Shown here in pieces: positions 16,216 through 26,365 of a stretch of 64,000 nucleotides of DNA. Source of the stretch: CALDTK01 sp965215215 (GTDB lineage: Bacteria > Bacteroidota > Bacteroidia > Chitinophagales > Saprospiraceae); NCBI GenBank assembly GCA_965215215.1, contig OZ244043.1, forward strand, positions 1,302,001-1,366,000. Reading direction: 5' to 3'. The stretch's first letter is position 1; each line of letters opens with the position of its first letter. A program made the translations under genes and the position numbers. The notes beneath the pieces were generated by a model. That model was given only the letters and a program-made list of their open reading frames with translations. It was not told where the DNA came from and did no database searches.

Positions 16216-17031
16216 CTAGGACATCCGGTATGCGTCGATGAGCCCGGGCACCTCGAAACTCGGGCACGCGAGGGGCTCTCCGATGGCCAGTACGTCGACG
16301 AGCATCCGGTCCTCGATGTCGTCGTCGTACAGGTTCGCCCAGCGGATCCCGGTGAGGTTGTAGGGGTCCTCGCTGAGTCGCTCGGTGAGTGTGACTACCT
16401 CCTCCATGCGCAGCTCGGCGTGGGAGGCGGAAGACGTGCAGATTTGCATCATCCACCGCGTGGATACTTCGTTCCAGAAGAGGGGTTCGGCCGCGGAGGC
16501 CTCGAGGAGCTGCGCGGCTAGTTCGGCCCGACTGACGCCGCTGGCCGAAACCTGGAAGCTCCAAAGCGTAACACCTCCTTGCCACAGCTCCTCGAAGTCG
16601 CTCTCGACGAATTTGACCATGCCCTCGTGCTGAACCATGCGCGACAGACGCCAGAATACCGTACGCAGAGACGGGAGATGGCCCTGCCGGAAGCAGAAAG
16701 CTTCCGACTGACAAGGATTGGTTACCTCGTACGGGAGAATGGGTATCCAGGCGTCGTACTGCTCGCGTACGGCGGTGAGTGCCGCGGGGGCGCACCTCAG
16801 GTCCACGACGTTGGGCAACAGCACCAACGCGATGCGGCGGTGGATGTGATCCTGTGCCGAGACGCTCGACGCGAGCAACGATACCTCGATGCGGGGATCG
16901 TCGAGGTCCACGACGGTGAGCTCGATACCGGCCTTCGCGTGAGCGGGTCGCGGGGGCCGTTCGAGCGAGATCTGGTGCGCGAGCAGTCGACCACGATGGC
17001 CCAGCCCACGCAAGGTGAATAGAGTGTTCAT
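16216..17031 (-). CDS. Protein of unknown function
   Basis: 271 residues from the ATG at 17031 (MNTLFTLRGLGHRG). No signal peptide or membrane helix. It begins with strands alternating short hydrophobic runs (GIELTVVDLDDPRIEVSLLAS), has a His/Trp/Cys-rich middle (CQSEAFCFRQGHLPSLRTVFWRL), and ends acidic (NLYDDDIEDRMLVDVLAIG). I recognise no family. It stands alone between accA and a helicase, with an AT-rich 155-bp upstream region likely to hold promoters. Confidence 0.6.
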   Translation of the reverse strand: MNTLFTLRGLGHRGRLLAHQISLERPPRPAHAKAGIELTVVDLDDPRIEVSLLASSVSAQDHIHRRIALVLLPNVVDLRCAPAALTAVREQYDAWIPILPYEVTNPCQSEAFCFRQGHLPSLRTVFWRLSRMVQHEGMVKFVESDFEELWQGGVTLWSFQVSASGVSRAELAAQLLEASAAEPLFWNEVSTRWMMQICTSSASHAELRMEEVVTLTERLSEDPYNLTGIRWANLYDDDIEDRMLVDVLAIGEPLACPSFEVPGLIDAYRMS

Positions 17032-17186
17032 AGTTGCTTCAATAGTGCATCCCAAGGGGCAACTAGGCTCTGATACAGAACGCAGTATGCGCTAAATTGC
17101 GCTCTGAAACTCTAACAATTAAACTTCTAAGCTGAATTGTTGATAAATAAGGCGTTTTAGCACCTTATAGAGGCATTATCCGTGAT

Positions 17187-18701
<1,515 letters not shown>

Positions 18702-18749
18702 TGGGTGGGGGGTATCGTAAATAGCTAAAGCCGGTGAAGATACGCCCTT

Positions 18750-19745
18750 TGGGGGTGGAGTGTTGCCGCGGGGGATGCGGCGCGAGCTCCGATTCGCGAG
18801 GGCGCGGTCGATCTCGAAGGCGGCGCTGATGAGGCCGAGGTGGTTTCCGTACCCGAGCATCTTTTCCGGGTAGAGCTCGGCCTTGTCGACCTGGCCGCCG
18901 CGACAGAGGCACTCGACGTACCAAAAGGAGCAGACCGAGAACGTTCCCTCCTCTCCGGAAAGCCCGTCGTGACCGTCCCGGTTGCGGTAGCGATACACCA
19001 TCGTATCGGTGACGAGGTGTTTTTCGATCGCGTCGAGGGTGCTGAGCCAACGCGGGTCGTAGGGGGAGAGGAACCGCACGAGGGGTACGAGGAGGGCCGA
19101 CGCGTCGAGGGTTTTGGCGCCGCGGTACTGGACGAAGGCACCGAGCTCTCCGTCCCAGAGGTTATCGTACGCGTCGGCGAAGATCTCGTCGCGCACGCGC
19201 CGCCACCGGTCGTAATCGTACGCGAAGGAGCGTTTTTCGGCCAGGCGGATGGCGCGGTCGAGGGCCACCCAGCACATCACGCGACTGTAGAAAAACTCGC
19301 GCGCACCGCCCCGGACCTCTCAGATGCCGTGGTCGGGCTCGTGCCAATTGTCACACACGAAGTCGATCATGTGGGTCAGCTGTCGCCAAAACGCATGGGT
19401 CACCGGTTCGCCGTACTTGTCGTAGAGGTAGATCGAGTCCACGAGCTCGCCGTAGATGTCGAGCTGGAGTTGTTCGGCGGCGGCGTTGCCGATGCGCACC
19501 GGCTTAGAGTCCTTGTAGCCGGATCAATCGTCGATGGAGGTCTCGGCGAGTTCGGCCGAGCCGTCGACGCGGTACATGAGCTGGAGGTGGCTCTGTTCGT
19601 TGAGGTGTGGGGTGATCCGCGACCAGATCCAGTGCATGAACGAACCCGCTTCGTCGAGGAATCCGAGGCGTATGAAGGCGTACATCCATCGTGAAGGCCG
19701 CGTCGCGGAGATGCTCGCGAGGGGGGGCGCGGTGGGATTGCTCAT
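18750..19745 (-). pseudogene. Glycoside hydrolase family 15 (glucoamylase/trehalase-like) pseudogene
   Basis: Read in one frame from about 19690 to 18760 the DNA encodes GH15 segments: FIRLGFLDEAGSFMHW, LQLMYRVDGSAEL, GYKDSKPVRIGNAAAEQLQLD, VMCWVALDRAIRLAEKR, EEGTFSVCSFWYVECL and GNHLGLIS. Damage: two in-frame TGA stops (19524-19526; about 19319-19321, where GH15 proteins read GIWEVRG), a 4-bp duplication (GATGGATG near 19675-19682) between RDAAFTM and YAFIRLGF, and loss of the whole N-terminal half, which ends near the acs gene. Its 3' end runs in frame into the helicase. It is a decaying remnant, not a functional gene. Confidence 0.85.
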
Positions 19746-19804
19746 GCTTTCGCGAAGGTGCGGTTCAGGACGCGGACTGTCTTAGGCCCCGCCCCCCCGG
19801 GCCG

Positions 19805-21775
19805 TCAGCCCCCCCGCGCGCCCCGCTCCCGCTCCGCGTGCGCGCGCACGGCCGCGGCGATCGCGTCGACGGCCTCGGGGTTGAGCAGCGTGCTCACGTC
19901 CCCCAACCGCTCGGCCTCCCCCGCGGCGAGCTTGCGCAAGATCCGCCGCATGATCTTCCCCGAGCGCGTCTTCGGGAGGTCCCGCACGACGAGGACCACG
20001 TCCGGCTTGGCGATCGGGCCGATGAGCGCGCGGACCTTGGCCGTAACCGCGGCGCGCAACTCCCCGTCGTCCCCGTGGCCGACCGGGATCACGTACGCGT
20101 AGATCCCCTGCCCCTTGACCGCGTGCGGGTAGCCGACCACCGCGCTCTCGACCACCGCGTCGACCTCGTTGATCGCGTCCTCGACCTCCGCGGTCCCCAG
20201 GCGGTGCCCGCTCACGTTGATGACGTCGTCGACGCGCCCGATGATCCGGTAGCGGCCCTCGGCGTCGCGCCGGGCCCCGTCCCCGGTGAAGTAGAACCCC
20301 GGGAAGGGCGCGAAGTACACCTCGCGACACCGCGCGTGGTCCCCGTAGGTCGTCCGCAGGATCCCCGGCCAGGCGCGCTCGATGCACAGCAGGCCCTCCC
20401 CCGCCCCCTCGACGCGCTCCCCCCCCGGGGTGAGGAGCACCGGCTGGACCCCCGGCAGCGGCCAGGTCGCGAAGGTCGGTTCGCCCTCGGTGACGCCGGC
20501 CAGCGCGCTGATGAGTATCCCCCCCGTCTCGGTCTGCCACCACGTGTCCACGATCGGGCTGCGGCCCCCCCCCACGACCCCGTCGTACCACTCCCACGCC
20601 TCCAGGTTGATCGGCTCACCGACACTTCCGAGCGCGCGCAGACCGGAGAGATCGTACCGTTGCACCGGTTCGGGACCGTGGGCCATCAGCGCGCGAATGG
20701 CCGTAGGGGCCGTGTAGAACTGATTGACCCCGAGCTTCTCGCAGATCCGCCAGAACCGCCCCGCGTCCGGGTAGGTAGGTACGCCCTCGAACATGACCGT
20801 GGTCGCCCCGCAGGCCAGGGGCCCGTACACGATGTAGGAGTGCCCGGTGATCCACCCGATGTCCGCGGTGCACCAGTACACGTCCCCCGGGCGGTACTGG
20901 AAGACGTTCGCGAAGGTGTAGGCGGCGTAGACGAGGTACCCCCCGCAGGTGTGGACCACGCCCTTCGGCTTGCCCGTGCTCCCGGAGGTGTAGAGGATGA
21001 AGAGCGTGTCCTCGGCATCCATGACCTCGGCCTCCGCTTCGCTGGGTTGGCCATCGACGACCTCGTGCCACCACCGATCCACCGCGTCGTCCCAGGCGAC
21101 CTGCTCCCCGGTGTTCCGGTGGGTGAGTACGACCTCGACCGACGTGCAATCTTGGGCGAGGGCCTCGTCGACGACCGCCTTGACGGCGATCGCCTTCGCG
21201 CCCCGGCGGTTGTGGTCGCTGCAGACGACCGCCTTCGCCCCGGCATCCTTGATCCGATCCGCGAGCGCGGTAGCCGAAAAGCCCGCGAAGACTACCGAGT
21301 GCACGGCCCCGATGCGCGCGCACGCGAGCACGCCGACGGCGAGCTCGACGACCATCGGCATGTAGAACACGACCCGGTCCCCCTTCCCGATCCCGAGGGC
21401 CCGCAGGCCGTTGGCCGCCCGGCAGACCCGGGCGTGGAGATCGGAGTAGCTAACGTGCCGTGCGTCGGCGTCGGGGTCGTTCGGCTCCCAGATGATCGCC
21501 GTCTCGTCCCCGCGGTCCGCGAGGTGGCGGTCGAGGCAGCTCTCGGTGACGTTGAGCTTCCCGCCGGCGAACCACTTAACCTCGGGTTTCGTGAAGTCCT
21601 CGTGCACGACCTCGGTCCACGGACTGCGCCAAGTGAAGGTCGCGGCGATCTCGCCCCAGAAGGCCCCCGGGTCCGCGACCGAGCGCGCGTAGGCCGCGCG
21701 GTACTCGGCCTCCGAGCCGATCGTGAACGAGTGTGCGGGCGAGGCGGGGCCGCCGCCGAGGGGGGGCGTAGACAT
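19805..21775 (-). CDS. acs: Acetyl-CoA synthetase
   Basis: It activates acetate to acetyl-CoA through acetyl-AMP. 656 residues, the normal length. Seen: VKWFAGGKLNVTESCLDRHL, the AMP-binding loop ILYTSGSTGKPKGVVHT, IVDTWWQTETGGILI, YFTGDGARRDAEGRYRIIGRVDDVINVSGHR, and PKTRSGKIMRRILRK, whose lysine is the usual acetylation-controlled residue. The DNA is visibly more GC-rich than its neighbours, with long C/G runs and almost only G/C-ending codons, suggesting a different history. An exact 14-mer lies 46 bp upstream of the start. Downstream is the GH15 pseudogene. Confidence 0.95.
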   Translation of the reverse strand: MSTPPLGGGPASPAHSFTIGSEAEYRAAYARSVADPGAFWGEIAATFTWRSPWTEVVHEDFTKPEVKWFAGGKLNVTESCLDRHLADRGDETAIIWEPNDPDADARHVSYSDLHARVCRAANGLRALGIGKGDRVVFYMPMVVELAVGVLACARIGAVHSVVFAGFSATALADRIKDAGAKAVVCSDHNRRGAKAIAVKAVVDEALAQDCTSVEVVLTHRNTGEQVAWDDAVDRWWHEVVDGQPSEAEAEVMDAEDTLFILYTSGSTGKPKGVVHTCGGYLVYAAYTFANVFQYRPGDVYWCTADIGWITGHSYIVYGPLACGATTVMFEGVPTYPDAGRFWRICEKLGVNQFYTAPTAIRALMAHGPEPVQRYDLSGLRALGSVGEPINLEAWEWYDGVVGGGRSPIVDTWWQTETGGILISALAGVTEGEPTFATWPLPGVQPVLLTPGGERVEGAGEGLLCIERAWPGILRTTYGDHARCREVYFAPFPGFYFTGDGARRDAEGRYRIIGRVDDVINVSGHRLGTAEVEDAINEVDAVVESAVVGYPHAVKGQGIYAYVIPVGHGDDGELRAAVTAKVRALIGPIAKPDVVLVVRDLPKTRSGKIMRRILRKLAAGEAERLGDVSTLLNPEAVDAIAAAVRAHAERERGARGG

Positions 21776-21820
21776 GGGCCGAAACTAAAAAAGCTAGCCC
21801 ACTTCAACTGGGTTCGAACC

Positions 21821-21834
21821 GTTTTAGCGAAAGC
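21821..21834 (+). repeat. Dispersed 14-mer, exact (A form)
   Basis: Intergenic, 46 bp upstream of the acs start. Confidence 0.95.
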
Positions 21835-21931
21835 GGAGTGGTAAATTCCCGAGGGGGCGTTAACCGTCGTGCGAGAAACCACGGTGGATGTCGTACCGCC
21901 GTCGACATAGGAATAGCGTACCGTGCGCGCA

Positions 21932-21966
21932 CGCCGTCCGACTCATCGGAGACGAGTCGGACGGCG
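21932..21966. promoter_or_regulatory. Strong hairpin between divergent acs and S9 peptidase genes
   Basis: CGCCGTCCGACTC (21932-21944) is the exact reverse complement of 21954-21966, with a 9-nt loop. It lies within the divergent promoter region and has no T-run, so it is more likely an operator or 5'-UTR structure than a terminator. Confidence 0.6.
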
Positions 21967-22115
21967 GCTCGGCGCTACCGCCCGGCCCGCCGATACGGCC
22001 GTTTCGGGGTGGACTCGGGCGGCCGACTCATCTAGGCCGACGGGGCGTTCGTCGATTGCAGAGACCGACTTCTGGGCTGCGGTCCCATCTTCCCGGTGAA
22101 CCAAGCTCCCAGATC

Positions 22116-24845
22116 GTGCGTCTACACCTATTCGCTTCAGCCCTACTCGTAGGGTCAATCCTCCCGTACGCTGCGGCGCAAACCGCCGGCTCGACTTTAG
22201 ACGTACAACCCGCAACCGTGAACTACCAGGGTGAGCTCCCCCCGCTGATCGATCGCGACCTCTTCTTCGGCGATCCAGAGATTTCGGGAGCCCAACTCTC
22301 TCCCAACGGACGGTTCATCACTTTCGTAAAACCCTTCAAAGGCGAGCGGAACGTCTGGATCAAGGGGATCGAAGAGGATTTTGCCGACGCTAAACCGCTA
22401 ACCGCGAACGACCGCCCGGTACCGGGCTACTTCTGGACGCACGATTCGAGGAACGTACTCTTCGTGCAGGATGCCGAGGGCGACGAAAACTACCACGTGT
22501 ACGCCGTCGACCCGGAGGGGGCCCCGGAGGACAGCACCGGCGTTCCCGCGCCACGCGCCCTCACCAGCGGCGAAGGCGTGCGGGCCCAGATCATCGGCGT
22601 CCCGCGGGCGACGCCGGGCACCATCTACGTCGGCCTTAACGATCGGGACCCTGCGTACCACGACCTCTACTCGCTGGACGTTGCCAGCGGCGAGAAAACG
22701 CTCGTGTACGAAAACAAAGAGCAGGTTGCCGGCTACGACCTCGACCATACGGGCGCGCTGCGCATGGCGACCAAAAGCAACGACGCCGGTGGCACGGAGA
22801 TCTACCGCGTCGACGACGGTGGCGTGCTCACCAAAGTGTACGACTGCTCGGTCGACGAAACCTGCTACACCAGTGGCTTCGACGCGAACAATGAGCACAT
22901 CTACCTCGTGAGTAACAAAGGCGACGTAGACAAAACGGGCTTGATGCTACTCGACCCCCAAACGGGCAAAGCCGAGTTGGTGGAGACCGACCCCGACAAC
23001 GAAGTCGACTTCGGCGGAGCCATTACTTCCGATAGCACGCACGAGCTTCTCGGTACGGTGTACGTCGGGGATAAGCCGCGCGTCTACTGGCGGGATAAAG
23101 CTTGGGAAAAGGACTACAAGTGGCTCAAGAAAGAACTGCCCGGCAGCGAGATCAACCTCGGATCCTCGACGGCCGACGAGCGGAAGTTCCTGATCACGGC
23201 CGACTCCGACACCGATCCCGGTGCGACCTACCTGTTCGACCGGGACGCTAAAACGCTCGAGTTGCTTTACAAGCCACGGCCGGAGCTGCCGAACGACGAT
23301 CTAGCCGAGATGCGCCCCGTCCGTTACGAGAGCACCGACGGCCTGGAGATACCCGCCTACTTAACTCTGCCCAAAGGCGTGGAAGCCAAAGATTTACCCG
23401 TGGTGATGTTTATCCACGGCGGCCCCTGGGGGCGTGACACGTGGGGGTACAACAGCTACGCCCAATTTTGGGCCAACCGCGGCTACGCTGTACTGCAACC
23501 CAACTTTCGCGCTTCGACCGGCTACGGAAAGGCATTCCTGAACGCCGGAAATGGTGAGTGGGGCGAGAAGATGCAGGACGACATCACGGCCGGTGCCCAG
23601 TACCTCATCGACGAAGGGATTGCGGACTCGGCTCGGATCGGGATCATGGGCGGGAGCTACGGCGGCTACGCTACGCTCGCCGGACTCGCCTTCACGCCGG
23701 ACGTATACGCGGCCGGCGTCGACATCGTGGGACCGAGCAACCTCATTACGCTGCTCAACTCTATCCCGCCCTACTGGGCGAGCTTCCGCAAGCAGATGTT
23801 CGAGCGAATGGCCGATCCCGAAACCGACGAAGGGAGGGCTTGGCTCGAAGAGCGGAGTCCGCTCAACTCCGCTACCGATATCACCAAGCCGCTGCTCGTG
23901 GTGCAGGGCGCCAACGATCCCCGGGTGAAGCAGGCGGAGAGCGACCAGATCGTGGTCGCGCTGCGCGATTTGGGTCGGCCGGTCGAGTACATCGTAGCTC
24001 CGGACGAAGGCCACGGCTTTCGGCGCCCGGAGAACAACATGGCCATGATCGCCGCTTCGGAGAAGTTCTTCGCCGAATATCTAGGCGGTCGCTACCAGGC
24101 GGACATGCCAGAAAACGTGTCGAAGCGGCTCGAGGAAATCACCGTCGATCCCGCGTCCGTAGTTTTGGCGAAAGCCCCTTCGGCGGAAGAGATGAGCGCC
24201 GCAGGGCCGACGCCGGTGCACTCCCTGACTCCCGGAGAGCACAGCTACGCCATGACGCTCAAGATGGGCGAGCAAGAAATGGAGATGCAGGTTACCGAAA
24301 GCATCGAGAAAACCGACACGGGCTTTGTTATAACGCAGTCGATGACCTCGCCGATGGGCAAGGCGACGGATGCCGTGCTGTTGGACAGCGAGAGCTTGAG
24401 CCTGAAGCGGCGAGACGTGTCCCAAGGTCCGGCCACCATCGAACTAACGTACAGCCCCGACTCCGTGAACGGTACCATGTCTATGGGCGAGCAGGTGACA
24501 CCGATCAGCGCCGAGATAGACGGCGCGCTCTTCAGCGACGGTGCTGCGGAGGCGGCTCTAGTGGCAACCTTACCGCTGGAGGAGGGATACGAGGTGAGCC
24601 TGCGGGGTATCGACGGTCAGACGTTTTCGCCCAAACTGAGCCGACTCAGCGTAGTCGGAACCGAGGAGGTGACCGTACCCGCCGGTACGGCCGAAGCATA
24701 CCGCGTCGAGATCAAGCCCGCCGATGGCTCCGCGGGGGAAACGGTATACTTCGTCGAAAAGGGAGGGGAGCGTCGGGTACTGAAGACCCAGTCGATCGTG
24801 CCCGCGATGAATGGAGCGACGATGGAGTCCGTGTTGGAGAAATAG
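22116..24845 (+). CDS. Exported S9-family prolyl oligopeptidase-like peptidase with extra C-terminal domain
   Basis: The GTG at 22116 opens a signal peptide (VRLHLFASALLVGSILPYAAAQ); the frame extends upstream without a better start. A WD40-like beta-propeller (about residues 50-400) leads to an alpha/beta hydrolase. The catalytic triad is visible: Ser514 in GGSYGGYA, Asp601 in GANDPRV, His633 in DEGHGFRRPEN, with oxyanion FIHGGPWGRDTWGYN. It probably trims periplasmic peptides. Residues from about 683 to 909 are an additional beta-rich domain of DUF3108-like appearance, not usual for S9. An exact 14-mer marks the junction between the two parts (24162-24175). Confidence 0.88.
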   Translation: MRLHLFASALLVGSILPYAAAQTAGSTLDVQPATVNYQGELPPLIDRDLFFGDPEISGAQLSPNGRFITFVKPFKGERNVWIKGIEEDFADAKPLTANDRPVPGYFWTHDSRNVLFVQDAEGDENYHVYAVDPEGAPEDSTGVPAPRALTSGEGVRAQIIGVPRATPGTIYVGLNDRDPAYHDLYSLDVASGEKTLVYENKEQVAGYDLDHTGALRMATKSNDAGGTEIYRVDDGGVLTKVYDCSVDETCYTSGFDANNEHIYLVSNKGDVDKTGLMLLDPQTGKAELVETDPDNEVDFGGAITSDSTHELLGTVYVGDKPRVYWRDKAWEKDYKWLKKELPGSEINLGSSTADERKFLITADSDTDPGATYLFDRDAKTLELLYKPRPELPNDDLAEMRPVRYESTDGLEIPAYLTLPKGVEAKDLPVVMFIHGGPWGRDTWGYNSYAQFWANRGYAVLQPNFRASTGYGKAFLNAGNGEWGEKMQDDITAGAQYLIDEGIADSARIGIMGGSYGGYATLAGLAFTPDVYAAGVDIVGPSNLITLLNSIPPYWASFRKQMFERMADPETDEGRAWLEERSPLNSATDITKPLLVVQGANDPRVKQAESDQIVVALRDLGRPVEYIVAPDEGHGFRRPENNMAMIAASEKFFAEYLGGRYQADMPENVSKRLEEITVDPASVVLAKAPSAEEMSAAGPTPVHSLTPGEHSYAMTLKMGEQEMEMQVTESIEKTDTGFVITQSMTSPMGKATDAVLLDSESLSLKRRDVSQGPATIELTYSPDSVNGTMSMGEQVTPISAEIDGALFSDGAAEAALVATLPLEEGYEVSLRGIDGQTFSPKLSRLSVVGTEEVTVPAGTAEAYRVEIKPADGSAGETVYFVEKGGERRVLKTQSIVPAMNGATMESVLEK
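24162..24175 (+). repeat. Dispersed 14-mer, exact (G form)
   Basis: GTTTTGGCGAAAGC at the domain boundary of the S9 peptidase gene, read as VLAKA. Confidence 0.95.
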
Positions 24846-24930
24846 GGGGTATTTGTAAAATAGCTTCGATGTAGCTACAACTAAGCCCGCGAGCTAGGCC
24901 TTCCTCGGATTCATCTCCAACCGATCCGAA

Positions 24931-25563
24931 ATGTCACTCGCCACAGATCTCTCCACCGCCAACGCCACCAACCGATCCCGAATCCCGGCTCCCGCGCTGC
25001 AGGTAATGGACAAGGTGACCGCGAACACCCACGTGTCACCGCTCGCCGTAGACGATGAGGCACCGAATTTTACCCTGCCGAATGCGCAGGGCGGATCCGT
25101 TATCCTCGCCGACTTAGTGAAAAAGGGTCCGGTAGTGCTAGCTTTTTACCGCGGGGGCTGGTGCCCCTACTGTAACCTCGAGCTCAAGGCACTGCAGGGC
25201 ATGCTACCGCAATTTGAGCAGGCGGGTGCCACGCTCGTGGCCGTGAGCCCGCAAACGCCGGACAACTCGCTTTCTACGGTCGAGAAGGACGAGCTTTCGT
25301 TTCCGGTGCTTTCGGATTCCGGTAACGAAGTGGCGAGTCGGTACGGTCTGGTGTGGACGATTCCCGAAAGCTTACGTTCGATCTACACCCAGTTCGGAAT
25401 CGACATCCCCGTCGCAAACGGCGACGGCACGTTTACGCTACCCGTGCCGGGTACGTTCGTAATCGATCGAAATTGCGTGGTGCGCTACGCCTTCGCCGAC
25501 GCCGATTACACCAAGCGCGCCGAGCCGAGCGACGTGCTCGCGGCGCTGCGGGCTCTGAGCTAG
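24931..25563 (+). CDS. Peroxiredoxin-like (AhpC/TSA) protein
   Basis: 210 residues; thioredoxin-fold core with FYRGGWCPYCNLEL (Cys78 and Cys81, a CPYC redox pair), APNFTLPNAQGG at the start of the domain, TLVAVSPQTPDNS, and the late GTFVIDRNCVVRYAFADADY. These belong to the peroxiredoxin-like family near AhpC/TSA that reduces peroxides; the CxxC pair differs from typical 2-Cys enzymes. No signal peptide, so cytosolic. The first 35 residues are a polar leader (TANATNRSRIP). It follows the S9 gene by 85 bp. Confidence 0.82.
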   Translation: MSLATDLSTANATNRSRIPAPALQVMDKVTANTHVSPLAVDDEAPNFTLPNAQGGSVILADLVKKGPVVLAFYRGGWCPYCNLELKALQGMLPQFEQAGATLVAVSPQTPDNSLSTVEKDELSFPVLSDSGNEVASRYGLVWTIPESLRSIYTQFGIDIPVANGDGTFTLPVPGTFVIDRNCVVRYAFADADYTKRAEPSDVLAALRALS

Positions 25564-25601
25564 GCTCAACAATGTAGCACTGGAAGTGCGTTGTTGGTGG
25601 C

Positions 25602-26273
25602 ATGTGTGGGCGCTACTCTCAGTCGATGACTCCCGAACAGATCGAAGAGGCCTTCGGTCCGATTACCGTTCCCGCGGAGCTCCCCGATCCGAACTACAAC
25701 GTAGCGCCCACGCAGCTCGCGCCGATAATCACCAACCGGAATCCCGGACAGGTAGAGCTGTTCGAGTGGGGGCTGGTGCCCTTCTGGTCGAAAGACGGGA
25801 AGAACACGGCCAAGATGATCAACGCGCGCAGCGAGGGTATCCTGGCGAAGCCGAGCTTCCGCAAACCGGTGCGCGAGCGCCGTTGCCTGGTATTTGGGGA
25901 TAGCTTTTACGAATGGCGCCGCGAGGGGAAGAGCAAACAGCCGTACCGGATCCGACCGACCGACGGGCAGCCCGTCGTGTTCGCCGGTATCTGGGAGTAC
26001 TGGCAGGATAAGGGGAACACGGATCACGAGCGCCTGACCTTTTCCATCATCACGACCGCACCGAACGCGGAGATGGCACCGATCCACAACCGGATGCCCG
26101 TCGTTTTGGCGAAAGCCGAGCTGCGGGAGGCCTGGCTCGGGGAGCTAACCGAGAGCGACATCGAGGAGCTGCTGCAAACCCCGGCCAACGGAACGCTACA
26201 GCTCTACCCGGTGAGCACGGAGGTAAACAGCGTGCGCAACAACGGACCTGAGCTACAGGAGCCGATCGCTTAA
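25602..26273 (+). CDS. SOS-response-associated peptidase (SRAP, HMCES/YedK family)
   Basis: It forms a covalent DNA-protein crosslink with abasic sites in single-stranded DNA through the amino-terminal cysteine exposed after removal of Met1. The required residues are present: Cys2 in MCGRYS, Asn74 and Arg76 in INARSE, Glu104 in FYEW, and His162 in IHNRMPVV. The 223-residue length is normal. It lies between a peroxiredoxin and dnaN, in line with repair at replication forks. The exact 14-mer (26103-26116) encodes VLAKA directly after the conserved HNRMPV. Confidence 0.93.
   Translation: MCGRYSQSMTPEQIEEAFGPITVPAELPDPNYNVAPTQLAPIITNRNPGQVELFEWGLVPFWSKDGKNTAKMINARSEGILAKPSFRKPVRERRCLVFGDSFYEWRREGKSKQPYRIRPTDGQPVVFAGIWEYWQDKGNTDHERLTFSIITTAPNAEMAPIHNRMPVVLAKAELREAWLGELTESDIEELLQTPANGTLQLYPVSTEVNSVRNNGPELQEPIA
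26103..26116 (+). repeat. Dispersed 14-mer, exact (G form)
   Basis: Inside the SRAP gene just after the HNRMP active-site codons, read as VLAKA. Confidence 0.95.
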
Positions 26274-26365
26274 CTCTTTATGCACGGCCTGTGGTTAACG
26301 CGCGCGAGCTCGCCTGAGCCTGCGGCATACATTGTCCTCCTCTAGCGCACGCCAACCCTCCGTCT

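Noticed and set aside
18750..19745. UGA read as tryptophan (one, possibly both, in-frame TGA codons stand where GH15 proteins have Trp)
   Set aside because: Other genes in the window end in TGA (sigma factor 11268-11270, receptor 29052-29054), and the same gene also has a 4-bp frameshift and a missing N-terminal half, so it is a pseudogene.
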